From Nodosilinea sp. FACHB-131 (GTDB lineage Bacteria > Cyanobacteriota > Cyanobacteriia > Phormidesmidales > Phormidesmidaceae): a stretch of DNA of 64,000 nt. The notes under the pieces were generated by a model. It made no database searches, had not been told where the DNA came from, and saw only the letters and a program-made list of their open reading frames with translations. Location of the stretch: the NCBI RefSeq assembly GCF_014695395.1, contig NZ_JACJOF010000023.1, forward strand, positions 124,001 to 188,000, written 5' to 3'. This document shows positions 1-7,618 of the stretch, in pieces. How positions within the stretch are numbered: position 1 is the stretch's first letter; the number at the start of each line of letters is the position of its first letter. The translations under genes were made by a program, and so were the position numbers.

Positions 1-1
1 C

Positions 2-562
2 TATCCCCTGCCCGAAATGCACATGCTGGGCAATCTGCCGGGCAGCCGGGTGCACTACGGTCTGGTGCTGGGACTGGTGGCCTGCGGTTTGGCCTACTTC
101 TTGATTCAGCGGACAACCTTTGGCTTTGCGGCGCGCACCGCTGGGGGCAATGTGCGAGCGGCGCGGGTGGCGGGGCTACCCGTCGGCAAGCTCACCCTGG
201 CGATCTGCTTTTTGGGCGGGGCCTGCGCGGGCCTGGCGGGGATGGTTGAGGTGGCCGCCGTCCACGGTCGAGCCAACGAATCGCTGAACGCGAACTACGG
301 CTACGGCGGCGTGCTGGTGGCCTTTATTGCCCGCCACAACCCGATCGCGGCTAGCCTGGTGGCCCTGCTCTTGGGCGGCATTCTGGCCAGCGGCGGCATT
401 CTACAGCGCAGCCACGGCCTGCCCGATGCCACGGTGATGGTGTTCCAGGGCATTGTGTTTCTGTCGGTGCTGTATAGCGATTCGCTCTACGGGCGGCTGC
501 CCATCTTCAAGGAGCGCGGCGTGCAGCCCAGTCCGCCGATGGCGACGGCAACCCCAGTCTAG
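2..562 (+). CDS. ABC transporter permease, BMP/nucleoside-sugar type (5' partial)
   Basis: C-terminal 186 or so residues of an inner-membrane permease of the simple-sugar/nucleoside ABC family (BPD_transp_2 type, as in YufP or NupP). The reading frame stays open to the window edge, so the start lies upstream. Hydrophobic helices alternate with the short cytoplasmic coupling region 'AARTAGGNVRAARVAGLPV', typical of this family. It is followed 85 bp later by a second permease and then by the ATPase, so the three form one importer. The periplasmic BMP-type binding protein would be expected upstream, outside the window. Substrate is not determinable from sequence; neighbouring amidohydrolases suggest a nitrogen-rich small molecule. 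Confidence 0.85.
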   Translation, partial: YPLPEMHMLGNLPGSRVHYGLVLGLVACGLAYFLIQRTTFGFAARTAGGNVRAARVAGLPVGKLTLAICFLGGACAGLAGMVEVAAVHGRANESLNANYGYGGVLVAFIARHNPIAASLVALLLGGILASGGILQRSHGLPDATVMVFQGIVFLSVLYSDSLYGRLPIFKERGVQPSPPMATATPV

Positions 563-647
563 GTGTGTTGGGTTAGACGGTCGCAATGGCGCGCAATGCC
601 CCAGTCCATAAACGTCTTCAACAGTAATCTACAGAGAGTTTAGAGCC

Positions 648-1577
648 ATGGCCAGTGAAGCACTAGGGTGGTGGGGTGTTCCCCTCGCAATCATTGCTGG
701 AACCCTGCGGGGCAGCGCTCCGTTTCTGTTGGTCAGCTTGGGGGAATGCCTGACCGAAAAAAGCGGCAAGATCAACCTGGGCCTGGAAGGTACTCTGCTG
801 ATGGGAGCCATGAGCGCCTACGCCGTGTCGTACCTGACTGGTTCGCCCTGGCTGGGGGTGATTGTGGCCGGTGTAGCCGGTATGTTCTTAGGGGTCATTC
901 ACGGCTGGCTGGCCCAGCAGCCCCGGGTCAACGATGTGGCGGTAGGCATTGCCATGATTATCTTTGGCAGCGGTCTGGCCTTCTTCTTGGGCAAGCCGTT
1001 TATTCAGCCCTCGGCACCTCAGCTACCAACTCTATCCCTGGCGGGGTGGACCCAAATTCCTCAGCTCGAGTCGGCCCTGAGCATTAGCCCACTGTTTATT
1101 TTGGGGGTAGCGATCGCCCCGCTCATGCAGTGGTTCTTTCGCTCTAGCCGCTGGGGTCTGCTGGTGCGCGCCGTGGGCGACAGCCCTGATGCCGCCAAGG
1201 CGATGGGGATTTCGATTTTCAAGGTGCGAATGGCCAGCATTGTCGCGGGCAGCTTTTTGGCCGGCATTGGCGGGGCCTCTCTATCGCTGTTTTATCCCGG
1301 CAGCTGGTCAGAGCGAATCTCCAGCGGTCAGGGGTTGATGGCCGTGGCCCTGGTGATTTTTGCCCGCTGGAACCCGGTGCAGTGTCTCTACGCGTCGCTG
1401 CTGTTTGGCGGTGCCCAGGCTATTGGCCCCGCCCTGCAATCGGTGGGCATTGACGCCTATTACTACTTGTTCAACGCCTCGCCCTACATTTTGACCCTGT
1501 TGATTATGGTGATTACCTGCTCGCCCAAGCGGACCTTAACAGGTGCCCCCGGCTCCCTCGGACAGGCGCAGGAGTAA
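648..1577 (+). CDS. ABC transporter permease, BMP/nucleoside-sugar type
   Basis: A 309-residue membrane protein with about eight hydrophobic segments, the second permease of the importer (YufQ/NupQ-like). The family region 'GECLTEKSGKINLGLEG' near residues 28-44 is the conserved N-terminal motif of these permeases, and 'RAVGDSPDAAKAMGI' near residue 175 is the cytoplasmic loop that contacts the ATPase. Length is normal for the family. The ATG is preceded by a purine-rich GAGAG stretch. The gene lies 85 bp after permease 1 and 174 bp before the first amidohydrolase, consistent with one operon. What is seen is the family; the substrate is unknown. Confidence 0.9.
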   Translation: MASEALGWWGVPLAIIAGTLRGSAPFLLVSLGECLTEKSGKINLGLEGTLLMGAMSAYAVSYLTGSPWLGVIVAGVAGMFLGVIHGWLAQQPRVNDVAVGIAMIIFGSGLAFFLGKPFIQPSAPQLPTLSLAGWTQIPQLESALSISPLFILGVAIAPLMQWFFRSSRWGLLVRAVGDSPDAAKAMGISIFKVRMASIVAGSFLAGIGGASLSLFYPGSWSERISSGQGLMAVALVIFARWNPVQCLYASLLFGGAQAIGPALQSVGIDAYYYLFNASPYILTLLIMVITCSPKRTLTGAPGSLGQAQE

Positions 1578-1751
1578 CATTGGCCACTGTTCTTTAGAGC
1601 ACTTTATGGCGATCGGTTGAACGGTAGGTTGAGTGAAACACAGTGGAACCCACTCAGCTGCCGTTGGGGTCGCTAACGCTGCCCTCGCCTGACCGCCCAA
1701 CTACCAATAAAGCGCGCTAATACCCGTTAGCTATCCAACCGGAGAGAACCC

Positions 1752-2510
1752 ATGGGAATTTTCGTTGAATCCGAGCCGTATCCATACCCCTACGACGGGG
1801 AGCTGCGGCCCGAAAATACGGCGCTGATTGTGATCGACATGCAGACCGATTTCTGCGGCATCGGCGGCTATGTAGACAAGATGGGCTACGACCTGTCGCT
1901 CACCCGCGCCCCGATCGCACCGATCGCCAGGCTGCTAGAAGTGCTGCGCGATCGCAACTTCACCATCATCCACACCCGCGAGGGCCATCGCCCCGATCTG
2001 TCAGACCTGCCGGAGAACAAACAGTGGCGATCGCGCCAGATCGGCGCAGGCATTGGTGACCCCGGCCCCTGCGGACGCATTTTAGTGCGCGGCGAGCCTG
2101 GCTGGGAACTCATTCCCGAGCTGCAACCCCTGCCCGGTGAAGTGGTGATCGATAAACCCGGTAAAGGCTCCTTCTACGCCACCGATCTGGATTTAATTCT
2201 GACCCGCAAAGGCATTCGCAACCTGATTTTGGCGGGCATCACCACCGATGTGTGTGTCCACACCACCATGCGCGACGCCAACGATCGCGGCTACGAGTGC
2301 CTGCTGCTGTCAGACTGCACAGGCGCTACCGACTACGGCAACCACTTGGCCGCGCTGAAGATGGTCAAAATGCAGGGCGGCGTGTTTGGTGCAGTAGCCC
2401 ATTCCGAAGCCCTGATCGAAGCTTTGGCCCAATCCGAGATGAGTTTTGGGGAAATGGTGGGCAGTGCCCACCCTACGGTTGTTTCGCAAGCACAGCCTAC
2501 TTTCTCCTAA
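1752..2510 (+). CDS. Isochorismatase-family cysteine amidohydrolase 1
   Basis: A 252-residue cytosolic hydrolase of the isochorismatase/cysteine hydrolase superfamily, which includes biuret hydrolase, RutB ureidoacrylate hydrolase, N-carbamoylsarcosine amidase and nicotinamidase. The Asp-Lys-Cys triad is visible: D29 in VIDMQTDF, K135 in [16 protein letters not shown] and C168 in [11 protein letters not shown] with the preceding cis-peptide TT. GGAGAGAACCC just before the ATG is a good ribosome-binding site. It sits inside an ABC importer operon, so it probably hydrolyses the imported amide, ureide or carbamoyl compound; biuret- or RutB-like activity is inference. The last 15-17 residues are unlike the paralog at 4557 and are encoded by a palindromic repeat (see repeat at 2456). 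Confidence 0.85.
   Translation: MGIFVESEPYPYPYDGELRPENTALIVIDMQTDFCGIGGYVDKMGYDLSLTRAPIAPIARLLEVLRDRNFTIIHTREGHRPDLSDLPENKQWRSRQIGAGIGDPGPCGRILVRGEPGWELIPELQPLPGEVVIDKPGKGSFYATDLDLILTRKGIRNLILAGITTDVCVHTTMRDANDRGYECLLLSDCTGATDYGNHLAALKMVKMQGGVFGAVAHSEALIEALAQSEMSFGEMVGSAHPTVVSQAQPTFS
2456..2476 (+). repeat. 21-bp palindromic repeat, copy 1, inside a coding end
   Basis: A 21-nt unit whose core GTGGGCAGTGCCCAC is a near-palindrome followed by CCTAC. The identical 21 nt occurs in reverse orientation at 58672-58692 in non-coding DNA. Here it lies in frame in the amidohydrolase gene and encodes part of the C-terminal tail (GSAHPT). Confidence 0.8.
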
Positions 2511-2549
2511 TCTCCCCATCACTCCCTACCCCCTACTCCCTACTTCCCT
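2506..2549 (+). repeat. C-rich low-complexity tract
   Basis: Pyrimidine-rich spacer of CCCCATC and CCCTAC words between amidohydrolase 1 and the ATPase gene. It contains no Shine-Dalgarno sequence before the ATG at 2550. Similar tracts occur at 4522, 16000, 22527 (reverse), 25870 and 26590 (reverse). Confidence 0.7.
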
Positions 2550-4094
2550 ATGAAAACCGCGATTGCTGCACCGCAGATCAAAACCGCGCCCCCCGAGCTA
2601 GAGGTGATTAACCTCACCAAACGCTTTGGCAGCTTCACTGCCCTCGATCAGGTCTCGATCAAAGTTACCCCCGGCAGCTTTCACGCTCTGCTAGGAGAAA
2701 ACGGAGCGGGCAAAAGCACCCTAGTGAAATGCATCATGGGCTTCTACACCCCCACCTCGGGGGAGGTGCTAGTCGATCGGCAATCTCGTGCGATCGATAG
2801 CCCTAAGGATGCCCACCACTTTGGCCTGGGCATGGTCTACCAGCACTTCACCTCGGTGCCCGCCATGACCGTGGCCGAAAATCTGGTGCTCTCCCGCTAC
2901 GACAGCCCCCAGTGGATCAACTGGAAGACCGAGTACGATCGCCTTGACGCCTTCATGGCCACTTCCCCCTTCCAGATCGACCTGCGCACCCCCATCGCTC
3001 AACTAGCGGCCGGCCAAAAGCAAAAGCTCGAAATTCTCAAGCAGCTCTATTTGAATAGCCGGGTGCTGATTCTCGATGAGCCCACCTCGGTGCTCACCCC
3101 CGACGAAGCCGACGAGGTGCTGGGCCTACTGCGGGAAGAGGTCACCGCTGGCCACCTCAGCGTGCTGATGATTTCCCACAAGTTTCGCGAGGTGATGGCG
3201 TTTACCGACGAGGTAACGGTGCTCCGCAAGGGGAAGCTGGCAGGCCACGGCTACGTGCGCGATTTGACCGTCGATGACATGGCCCACATGATGCTGGGCG
3301 AAAAGACCGAAGCCACCCCAGTGGAAAAGGTCGCGATCGCCGACTCGCAGCCGGTTCTAGAGCTCAAAGACCTGTGCGCCGATCGCGACAACGGCCTGCC
3401 CGCTGTGTGCAGCGCTAATCTAATCGTCAACAGTGGCGAAATCGTTGGCATTGCCGGCGTCTCGGGCAACGGCCAGCGCGAGCTAGTGGAGGTGCTGGCC
3501 GGACAGCGCCCCCGCCACAGCGGCGATATTCTTGTCAACGGCGAGCCCTATCAGTCGACCCGCAAAGAAATGGCTCGTCACCAGGTCTACACCCTGCCCG
3601 AAGAACCGCTGCGCAACGCCTGTGTCCCCCACATGAGTGTGGCCGAAAACATGGCCCTGCGCACCTTCGACTGCCCGCCCCAGGCTCGGCGCGGCTGGCT
3701 GCTCAGCCTGCGCAACATTCGGCGCATGGCCGAGGGCTTAGTCAAGGTCTTCTCGGTCAAAACCCCGTCGGTCGATACCCCGGTAGGTCATCTCTCTGGC
3801 GGCAACGTGCAGCGCACCGTGCTAGCCCGAGAACTGTCGTCAACCAACATCAACCTGCTGATTGCCGCTAACCCCTGCTTTGGTCTCGACTTTTCGGCGG
3901 TCGACTATATCCACAGCCAGATCCTCGCTGCCCGCAATCGGGGCGTGGCGGTGCTGCTGGTAAGCGAAGACCTCGATGAGTTGCTGAAACTGAGCGATCG
4001 CATCGTTGTGATCAGCGGCGGCGAACTGGTTTACGAAAGCCCCACCGCTGCTGCCGATATCAAAACCCTAGGTCACAAGATGGCTGGGCACTAG
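2550..4094 (+). CDS. ABC transporter ATPase with two nucleotide-binding domains, BMP/nucleoside type
   Basis: A 514-residue cytoplasmic ATPase with tandem ABC domains, like YufO or RbsA. Domain 1 has Walker A GENGAGKST (49-57), a degenerate signature AAGQKQ (153-158), Walker B LILDEPTS (173-180) and switch H210. Domain 2 has a degenerate Walker A (GVSGNGQREL, lacking the K-S/T) but a good signature LSGGNVQR, so the two sites are asymmetric as usual in this family. It energises the two upstream permeases. The ATG follows a C-rich tract with no ribosome-binding site, so translation may depend on coupling or on leader features. Gene order is odd in that the hydrolase separates the permeases from the ATPase. 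Confidence 0.92.
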   Translation: MKTAIAAPQIKTAPPELEVINLTKRFGSFTALDQVSIKVTPGSFHALLGENGAGKSTLVKCIMGFYTPTSGEVLVDRQSRAIDSPKDAHHFGLGMVYQHFTSVPAMTVAENLVLSRYDSPQWINWKTEYDRLDAFMATSPFQIDLRTPIAQLAAGQKQKLEILKQLYLNSRVLILDEPTSVLTPDEADEVLGLLREEVTAGHLSVLMISHKFREVMAFTDEVTVLRKGKLAGHGYVRDLTVDDMAHMMLGEKTEATPVEKVAIADSQPVLELKDLCADRDNGLPAVCSANLIVNSGEIVGIAGVSGNGQRELVEVLAGQRPRHSGDILVNGEPYQSTRKEMARHQVYTLPEEPLRNACVPHMSVAENMALRTFDCPPQARRGWLLSLRNIRRMAEGLVKVFSVKTPSVDTPVGHLSGGNVQRTVLARELSSTNINLLIAANPCFGLDFSAVDYIHSQILAARNRGVAVLLVSEDLDELLKLSDRIVVISGGELVYESPTAAADIKTLGHKMAGH

Positions 4095-4098
4095 TGGA

Positions 4099-4131
4099 TG
4101 GGTGGATGGGTAGGGGGTGGATGGGTAGGGG
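4099..4131 (+). repeat. 33-bp inverted repeat, left arm, flanking the cupin gene
   Basis: G-rich arm built of GGGTGGAT and GGGTAGGG words. Its exact reverse complement is at 4522-4554, so the two arms bracket the cupin gene and could pair over 33 bp in DNA or transcript. Confidence 0.85.
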
Positions 4132-4161
4132 GTGGATGAGTGAATGAGTGGGAGAGTTAGT

Positions 4162-4506
4162 ATGCAATCGATTGTTTTGCCTGACCTAAAAGCTATGGCG
4201 GCTGACCCAGAACTGGATTGGGAGCCGTTTCGGTCTGGAGTCGAGATCCATTGGCTCTACCCCGCCGAACCCGGTGGGGCCGCCGCTGCCCTGCTGCGCT
4301 ACCAGCCTGGAGCCTCGGTTCCCTACCATCGTCATACCGGGTTTGAGCACGTTTTGGTGCTGTCAGGCTCCCAAACCGATGACAACGGCACCTATGGGGC
4401 GGGCACCCTAGTAGTCAATCCACCCGGCACCTGCCACACCGTCAGCAGCCCCGAGGGCTGCATCGTCCTCGCCATCTGGGCCAAACCCATCGAGATCGAA
4501 CCCTAA
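4162..4506 (+). CDS. Small single-domain cupin protein
   Basis: A 114-residue cupin resembling the ChrR/anti-sigma C-terminal cupin type. Motif 1 is [16 protein letters not shown] (His-x-His...Glu-His) and motif 2 [10 protein letters not shown] carries the third metal His, so a divalent metal site looks intact. I chose ATG 4162 rather than the in-frame ATG at 4144 because GGAGAG lies 5 nt upstream. It lies in the uptake/amidohydrolase operon, which suggests a metal-dependent enzyme or sensor acting on the same substrate, but the reaction is unknown. The gene is bracketed by a perfect 33-bp inverted repeat. Confidence 0.82.
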   Translation: MQSIVLPDLKAMAADPELDWEPFRSGVEIHWLYPAEPGGAAAALLRYQPGASVPYHRHTGFEHVLVLSGSQTDDNGTYGAGTLVVNPPGTCHTVSSPEGCIVLAIWAKPIEIEP

Positions 4507-4521
4507 GGCAGACACGCTCTA

Positions 4522-4554
4522 CCCCTACCCATCCACCCCCTACCCATCCACCCA
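4522..4554 (-). repeat. 33-bp inverted repeat, right arm
   Basis: C-rich arm that is the exact reverse complement of 4099-4131. It ends two bases before the ATG of the second amidohydrolase and so replaces its ribosome-binding region. Confidence 0.85.
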
Positions 4555-4556
4555 CC

Positions 4557-5243
4557 ATGCCCCTACCCGCCCTACCCTACCCCTACCCCCTACCCGCCAC
4601 CGGCCTCGCGCTGCTCATTATCGACATGCAGCGCGATTTCATTGAGCCCGGTGGTTTTGGCGATGCCTTAGGCAACGATGTCAGCCTGCTGCGATCGATC
4701 ATTCCCAACGTGCAGGCATTGCAGGAGGCGTTTCGGCGCTACCATCTGCCGATTTTTCAGACTGTGGAGGGGCACCTGCCGGATCTCTCGGACTGTCCGC
4801 CGTCGAAGCGCGATCGCGGCAATGGATCGCTCAAAATCGGCGATCGCGGTCCTATGGGGCGAATTTTGATATTGGGCGAACCGGGCAACGGCATCATCCC
4901 CGAACTCGCACCCTTGCCCAACGAGGTGATCATTCCCAAACCCGGCAAGGGAGCCTTCTATGCCACTGAGCTAGAGGTCCACCTCAAAGCCCAAGGCATC
5001 ACCCACCTAATCATTACCGGCGTGACCACCGAGGTCTGCGTGCAGACCACCATGCGCGAGGCCAACGATCGCGGCTACGAATGCCTGCTGGTCGAAGACG
5101 CTACCGAGAGCTACTTGCCCGAATTTAAGCAGTCTACCCTCGAAATGGTGCGTGCCCAAGATGGCATCATCGGCTGGACGGGGCACACCGAGACGCTGCT
5201 CAACGCCCTAGCGGCTCAGTATGAAACTCCGGTAATAGCTTAG
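4557..5243 (+). CDS. Isochorismatase-family cysteine amidohydrolase 2
   Basis: A 228-residue paralog of the protein at 1752. The triad is D23 (IIDMQRDF), K128 ([16 protein letters not shown]) and C161 ([11 protein letters not shown]). Shared blocks such as [12 protein letters not shown] show clear relationship to paralog 1, yet specificity-loop regions differ ([16 protein letters not shown] versus [16 protein letters not shown]), so the two may act on successive or alternative substrates. The ATG follows directly on a C-rich tract with no ribosome-binding site. It is the last gene of the operon. N-carbamoyl or ureido-amide hydrolysis is inferred from family and context only. Confidence 0.85.
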   Translation: MPLPALPYPYPLPATGLALLIIDMQRDFIEPGGFGDALGNDVSLLRSIIPNVQALQEAFRRYHLPIFQTVEGHLPDLSDCPPSKRDRGNGSLKIGDRGPMGRILILGEPGNGIIPELAPLPNEVIIPKPGKGAFYATELEVHLKAQGITHLIITGVTTEVCVQTTMREANDRGYECLLVEDATESYLPEFKQSTLEMVRAQDGIIGWTGHTETLLNALAAQYETPVIA

Positions 5244-5452
5244 GAATGGAGCAGGTGTGAGTCCAATTGCACTGTTGGGGAGTTTTTGGGAGCGATCGCC
5301 GTCTCTTGGACCCCTTTAGTTGTCCTGCGCAACCTTGTCACTCTGTCAAATCGAGGGTTTTCGGGTTATCCCTTCTGGCAGACTACATCACTTACCTTTA
5401 ATCGTTAAGGTCTGTAACGAAAGCGTTGTTAGCCTAACCTTTTCAAAACTTC

Positions 5453-5467
5453 AGTTCAGCTTGAACT
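5453..5467. promoter_or_regulatory. Palindromic operator candidate upstream of the carotenoid protein
   Basis: AGTTCA-GCT-TGAACT, a 6-3-6 palindrome about 50 bp before the start of the helical carotenoid protein gene. It could be a dimeric regulator site. The rest of the 273-bp gap to the previous gene holds no convincing gene. Confidence 0.35.
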
Positions 5468-5516
5468 TAGGTTTTGACAGGAAAGCACAGTGCAGAACCT
5501 TACACAGGAAGTCCCC

Positions 5517-5969
5517 ATGACTAACTCAACTCTAGACGCAATCAAAGAGCCTCTAAAACAGTTTGAAGCCTTCGATGCTGACACCCAGCTAGCGCTGCTG
5601 TGGTATGGCTATTTAGACATTAAAGATCAGCTCAATCCTAACCCCGACAGCAAAGTAGAAGGAATGGGCCAAACCCTCTACGATCACATAGTCGTTCTGT
5701 CCAAAGAGGACCAGCTTCAGGCTCAGCGCGATATCGCCAACCGAGCTGACACCGACATCAGTAAACAGTATGGTGCCCTCAGCCCCTCGTCGAAGCTAGA
5801 GACTTGGCTACTACTGGCCCAAGGTATGGAGTCGGGCGAGATTATTAACGTCCCCAGCGACTACTCTTTGCCTGAGCACACCCAGGGATTTGTTGACCAA
5901 ATCAAAGCCTTAGACTTCGAGCAGCGGATTACCTTTACCCGCGACGCCGTCACCGGTATGGGCGCGTAA
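5517..5969 (+). CDS. Helical carotenoid protein (stand-alone OCP N-terminal domain homolog)
   Basis: A 150-residue all-helical protein homologous to the carotenoid-binding N-terminal domain of orange carotenoid protein. Conserved carotenoid-pocket positions are present: LALLWYGYLD gives the W41/Y44 equivalents (W29, Y32), KLETWLL gives the W110 equivalent (W97), and TRDAVTGMG carries the R155 equivalent (R142). ANRADTD matches the OCP signature NRADT. The NTF2-like C-terminal regulatory domain is absent, so this is an HCP-type protein: a soluble keto-carotenoid holder for singlet-oxygen quenching or phycobilisome interaction. AGGAAG 5 nt upstream supports ATG 5517 over the in-frame ATG at 5490. 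No CTD homolog is found within the window. Confidence 0.88.
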   Translation: MTNSTLDAIKEPLKQFEAFDADTQLALLWYGYLDIKDQLNPNPDSKVEGMGQTLYDHIVVLSKEDQLQAQRDIANRADTDISKQYGALSPSSKLETWLLLAQGMESGEIINVPSDYSLPEHTQGFVDQIKALDFEQRITFTRDAVTGMGA

Positions 5970-6175
5970 AAAGTCACTTTCGGGTAGCAATAGATGCCCT
6001 CAGTAGGTACCGGCGAGTAAACCCTTCGGGGCTAGTTATTGCTGGTCTAATAAGTATCAATAGCTGAGATGCTTATAGCCGGATTAAATAGGTTGTGACC
6101 AAGCCACAACTGGCTTTGCGGGGTTCCACTATTAGCCGACCTACACGTTTAAATTTGACAGAACAATAAATCTTA

Positions 6176-6209
6176 GGAGTTAGCCCGCTAGTGGCTGGCT
6201 CCTTTTTTT
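6176..6209 (+). terminator. Rho-independent terminator
   Basis: Stem GGAGTTAGCC / GGCTGGCTCC (two G-T pairs) with a short loop, followed by seven T. It lies about 200 nt after the carotenoid protein stop codon, leaving a long 3' UTR or room for a small RNA. Confidence 0.8.
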
Positions 6210-6470
6210 GTTGGGCAGTTCAGCTATTGGTATAAAAAGTCGTCAGACGATGTTCTAGAGTTAGGCACTAGGGATCGCCTATTCGTTAGGCACGAATTTG
6301 ACGAGATGCTTGACCGGTGCCCCTACCGAGCATCTTATTTTGAATAGGGTTTAAGTAAGATTCAGCATCACCTATCGATTAGATCGTTTCGAAAGGGAGC
6401 AAGTGGTGAATAATCAGAATTTTCCATTGATTCCCTAGTAGCTACGCTCTCCCATTATTTTCAAGAAGGT

Positions 6471-6515
6471 TTCGAACAGTTCGAAAAACAACTGTTCTGC
6501 CTATGGACAGAACAG
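6471..6515. promoter_or_regulatory. Overlapping inverted repeats upstream of sbtA-like operon
   Basis: TTCGAACAGTTCGAA (6471-6485), GAACAGTT/AACTGTTC (6474-6497) and CTGTTCTG/CAGAACAG (6492-6515) overlap within 45 bp. The arrangement resembles multi-site LysR-type operators (CmpR/CcmR-like regulators control carbon-uptake genes), but no regulator gene is adjacent and the assignment is inference. Confidence 0.45.
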
Positions 6516-6535
6516 CAAAGATTTTGACAAAACCA

Positions 6536-6563
6536 TTGACAGGAGTGGATTCGACACGATACA
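6536..6563 (+). promoter_or_regulatory. Candidate promoter for the carbon operon
   Basis: TTGACA (6536-6541), 16-bp spacer, GATACA (6558-6563), about 85 nt upstream of the sbtA-like start and just downstream of the inverted repeats. Further TTGACA words at 6524 and 6590 make the choice uncertain. Confidence 0.4.
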
Positions 6564-6646
6564 CCATGGGGGCGTAGGGCAATAATAGTTGACAGCATGC
6601 AAAGTTTGTTTAAGTTTCGGCGATATCTGCATCAGAAGAGGTGGAC

Positions 6647-7615
6647 ATGAATGCCAACTTGATCGTGTCCAACATTCTGAATCCTCCAGTGCTATTTTTC
6701 TTCTTGGGAATGATAGCTGTTTTAGTTAAATCTGATTTAGAAATTCCGCCGCCAATTCCAAAGCTATTTTCTCTGTATTTGCTGTTGGCGATCGGGTTTA
6801 AAGGTGGGGTTGAGCTAACGAAGAGTGGTATCAACCAGCAGGTAGTTTTAACGATTTTGGCGGCGATCGTGATGGCCTGCGTCGTGCCGCTATATACGTT
6901 TTTTATTCTACGGTTGAAGCTCGACACCTACGACTCAGCGGCGATCGCAGCCACCTACGGCTCGATCAGCGCCGTTACGTTCATTACAGCCAGCGCCTTC
7001 CTGACCGAGTTGGGCATGCCCTTTGACGGGTTTATGGTGGCCGCCCTAGCCCTGATGGAGTCTCCAGCTATCATTGTCGGGCTGATTCTAGTAAATTTCT
7101 TCGCTAGGGACGAAAAGCGAGAATTTGTTTGGTCTGAGGTCCTGCGAGATGCGTTTCTCAACAGTTCAGTCTTTCTGTTGGTCGGCAGCTTAATCATCGG
7201 TGTGCTCACCGGTGAGCACGGTTGGGAAGTCTTGTCGCCCTTTACCCAGCAGATGTTCTACGGGGTGCTGACCTTCTTCTTGCTTGACATGGGTCTAGTC
7301 GCGGCCCGACGCATTAAAGACTTGCAAAAAACCGGCGTGTTCCTAATTTCCTTTGCCATACTGATCCCAATACTGAATGCAGGCGTTGGATTGCTAATCG
7401 CCAGGGCGATCGATATGTCCCAAGGTAATGCCCTCCTTTTTGCTGTGCTGTGTGCCAGCGCATCCTATATTGCGGTGCCAGCGGCTATGCGGTTAACGGT
7501 GCCCGAGGCTAACCCGAGCCTGTACGTTTCTACAGCTTTAGCGGTCACATTTCCGTTCAATATTATCGTCGGAATTCCGCTCTATCTGTACGGCATTAAC
7601 CTGTTGTGGAGCTAA
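6647..7615 (+). CDS. sbtA: SbtA-like sodium-dependent bicarbonate transporter (DUF897/Sbt_1)
   Basis: A 322-residue membrane protein with about ten hydrophobic segments, matching the Sbt_1/DUF897 bicarbonate transporter superfamily. The first repeat contains LLLAIGFKGGVEL and the second LCASASYIAVPAAMRLTVPEANPS, equivalent to the SSSDISGPPTLRAGIPSANPS region of Synechocystis SbtA. It is shorter than classical SbtA and lacks its long hydrophilic central loop, so it belongs to a divergent branch and substrate assignment is by family and context. ATG 6647 is preferred, with GAGG 5 nt upstream; a GTG at 6641 is possible. It is followed after 3 bp by a PII-like gene and then a carbonic anhydrase. 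Confidence 0.82.
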   Translation: MNANLIVSNILNPPVLFFFLGMIAVLVKSDLEIPPPIPKLFSLYLLLAIGFKGGVELTKSGINQQVVLTILAAIVMACVVPLYTFFILRLKLDTYDSAAIAATYGSISAVTFITASAFLTELGMPFDGFMVAALALMESPAIIVGLILVNFFARDEKREFVWSEVLRDAFLNSSVFLLVGSLIIGVLTGEHGWEVLSPFTQQMFYGVLTFFLLDMGLVAARRIKDLQKTGVFLISFAILIPILNAGVGLLIARAIDMSQGNALLFAVLCASASYIAVPAAMRLTVPEANPSLYVSTALAVTFPFNIIVGIPLYLYGINLLWS

Positions 7616-7618
7616 GCC

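Larger units (their letters stand above)
5970..6646. other. 677-bp intergenic region upstream of the sbtA-like gene
   Basis: Holds a 3' region of the carotenoid gene with a hairpin GTTGTG...CACAAC near 6092, a rho-independent terminator (6176-6209), overlapping inverted repeats (6471-6515) and promoter-like boxes (6536-6563). No protein-coding gene is evident. Confidence 0.6.

Noticed and set aside
2456-2476. Terminator inside the amidohydrolase gene
   Set aside because: The palindrome lacks a T-run and the reading frame continues through it to a normal stop.
5320-5520. 66-codon frame upstream of the carotenoid protein
   Set aside because: Overlaps the true start of the carotenoid gene in another frame, has no recognisable protein features, and the region looks like a leader with an operator-like palindrome.
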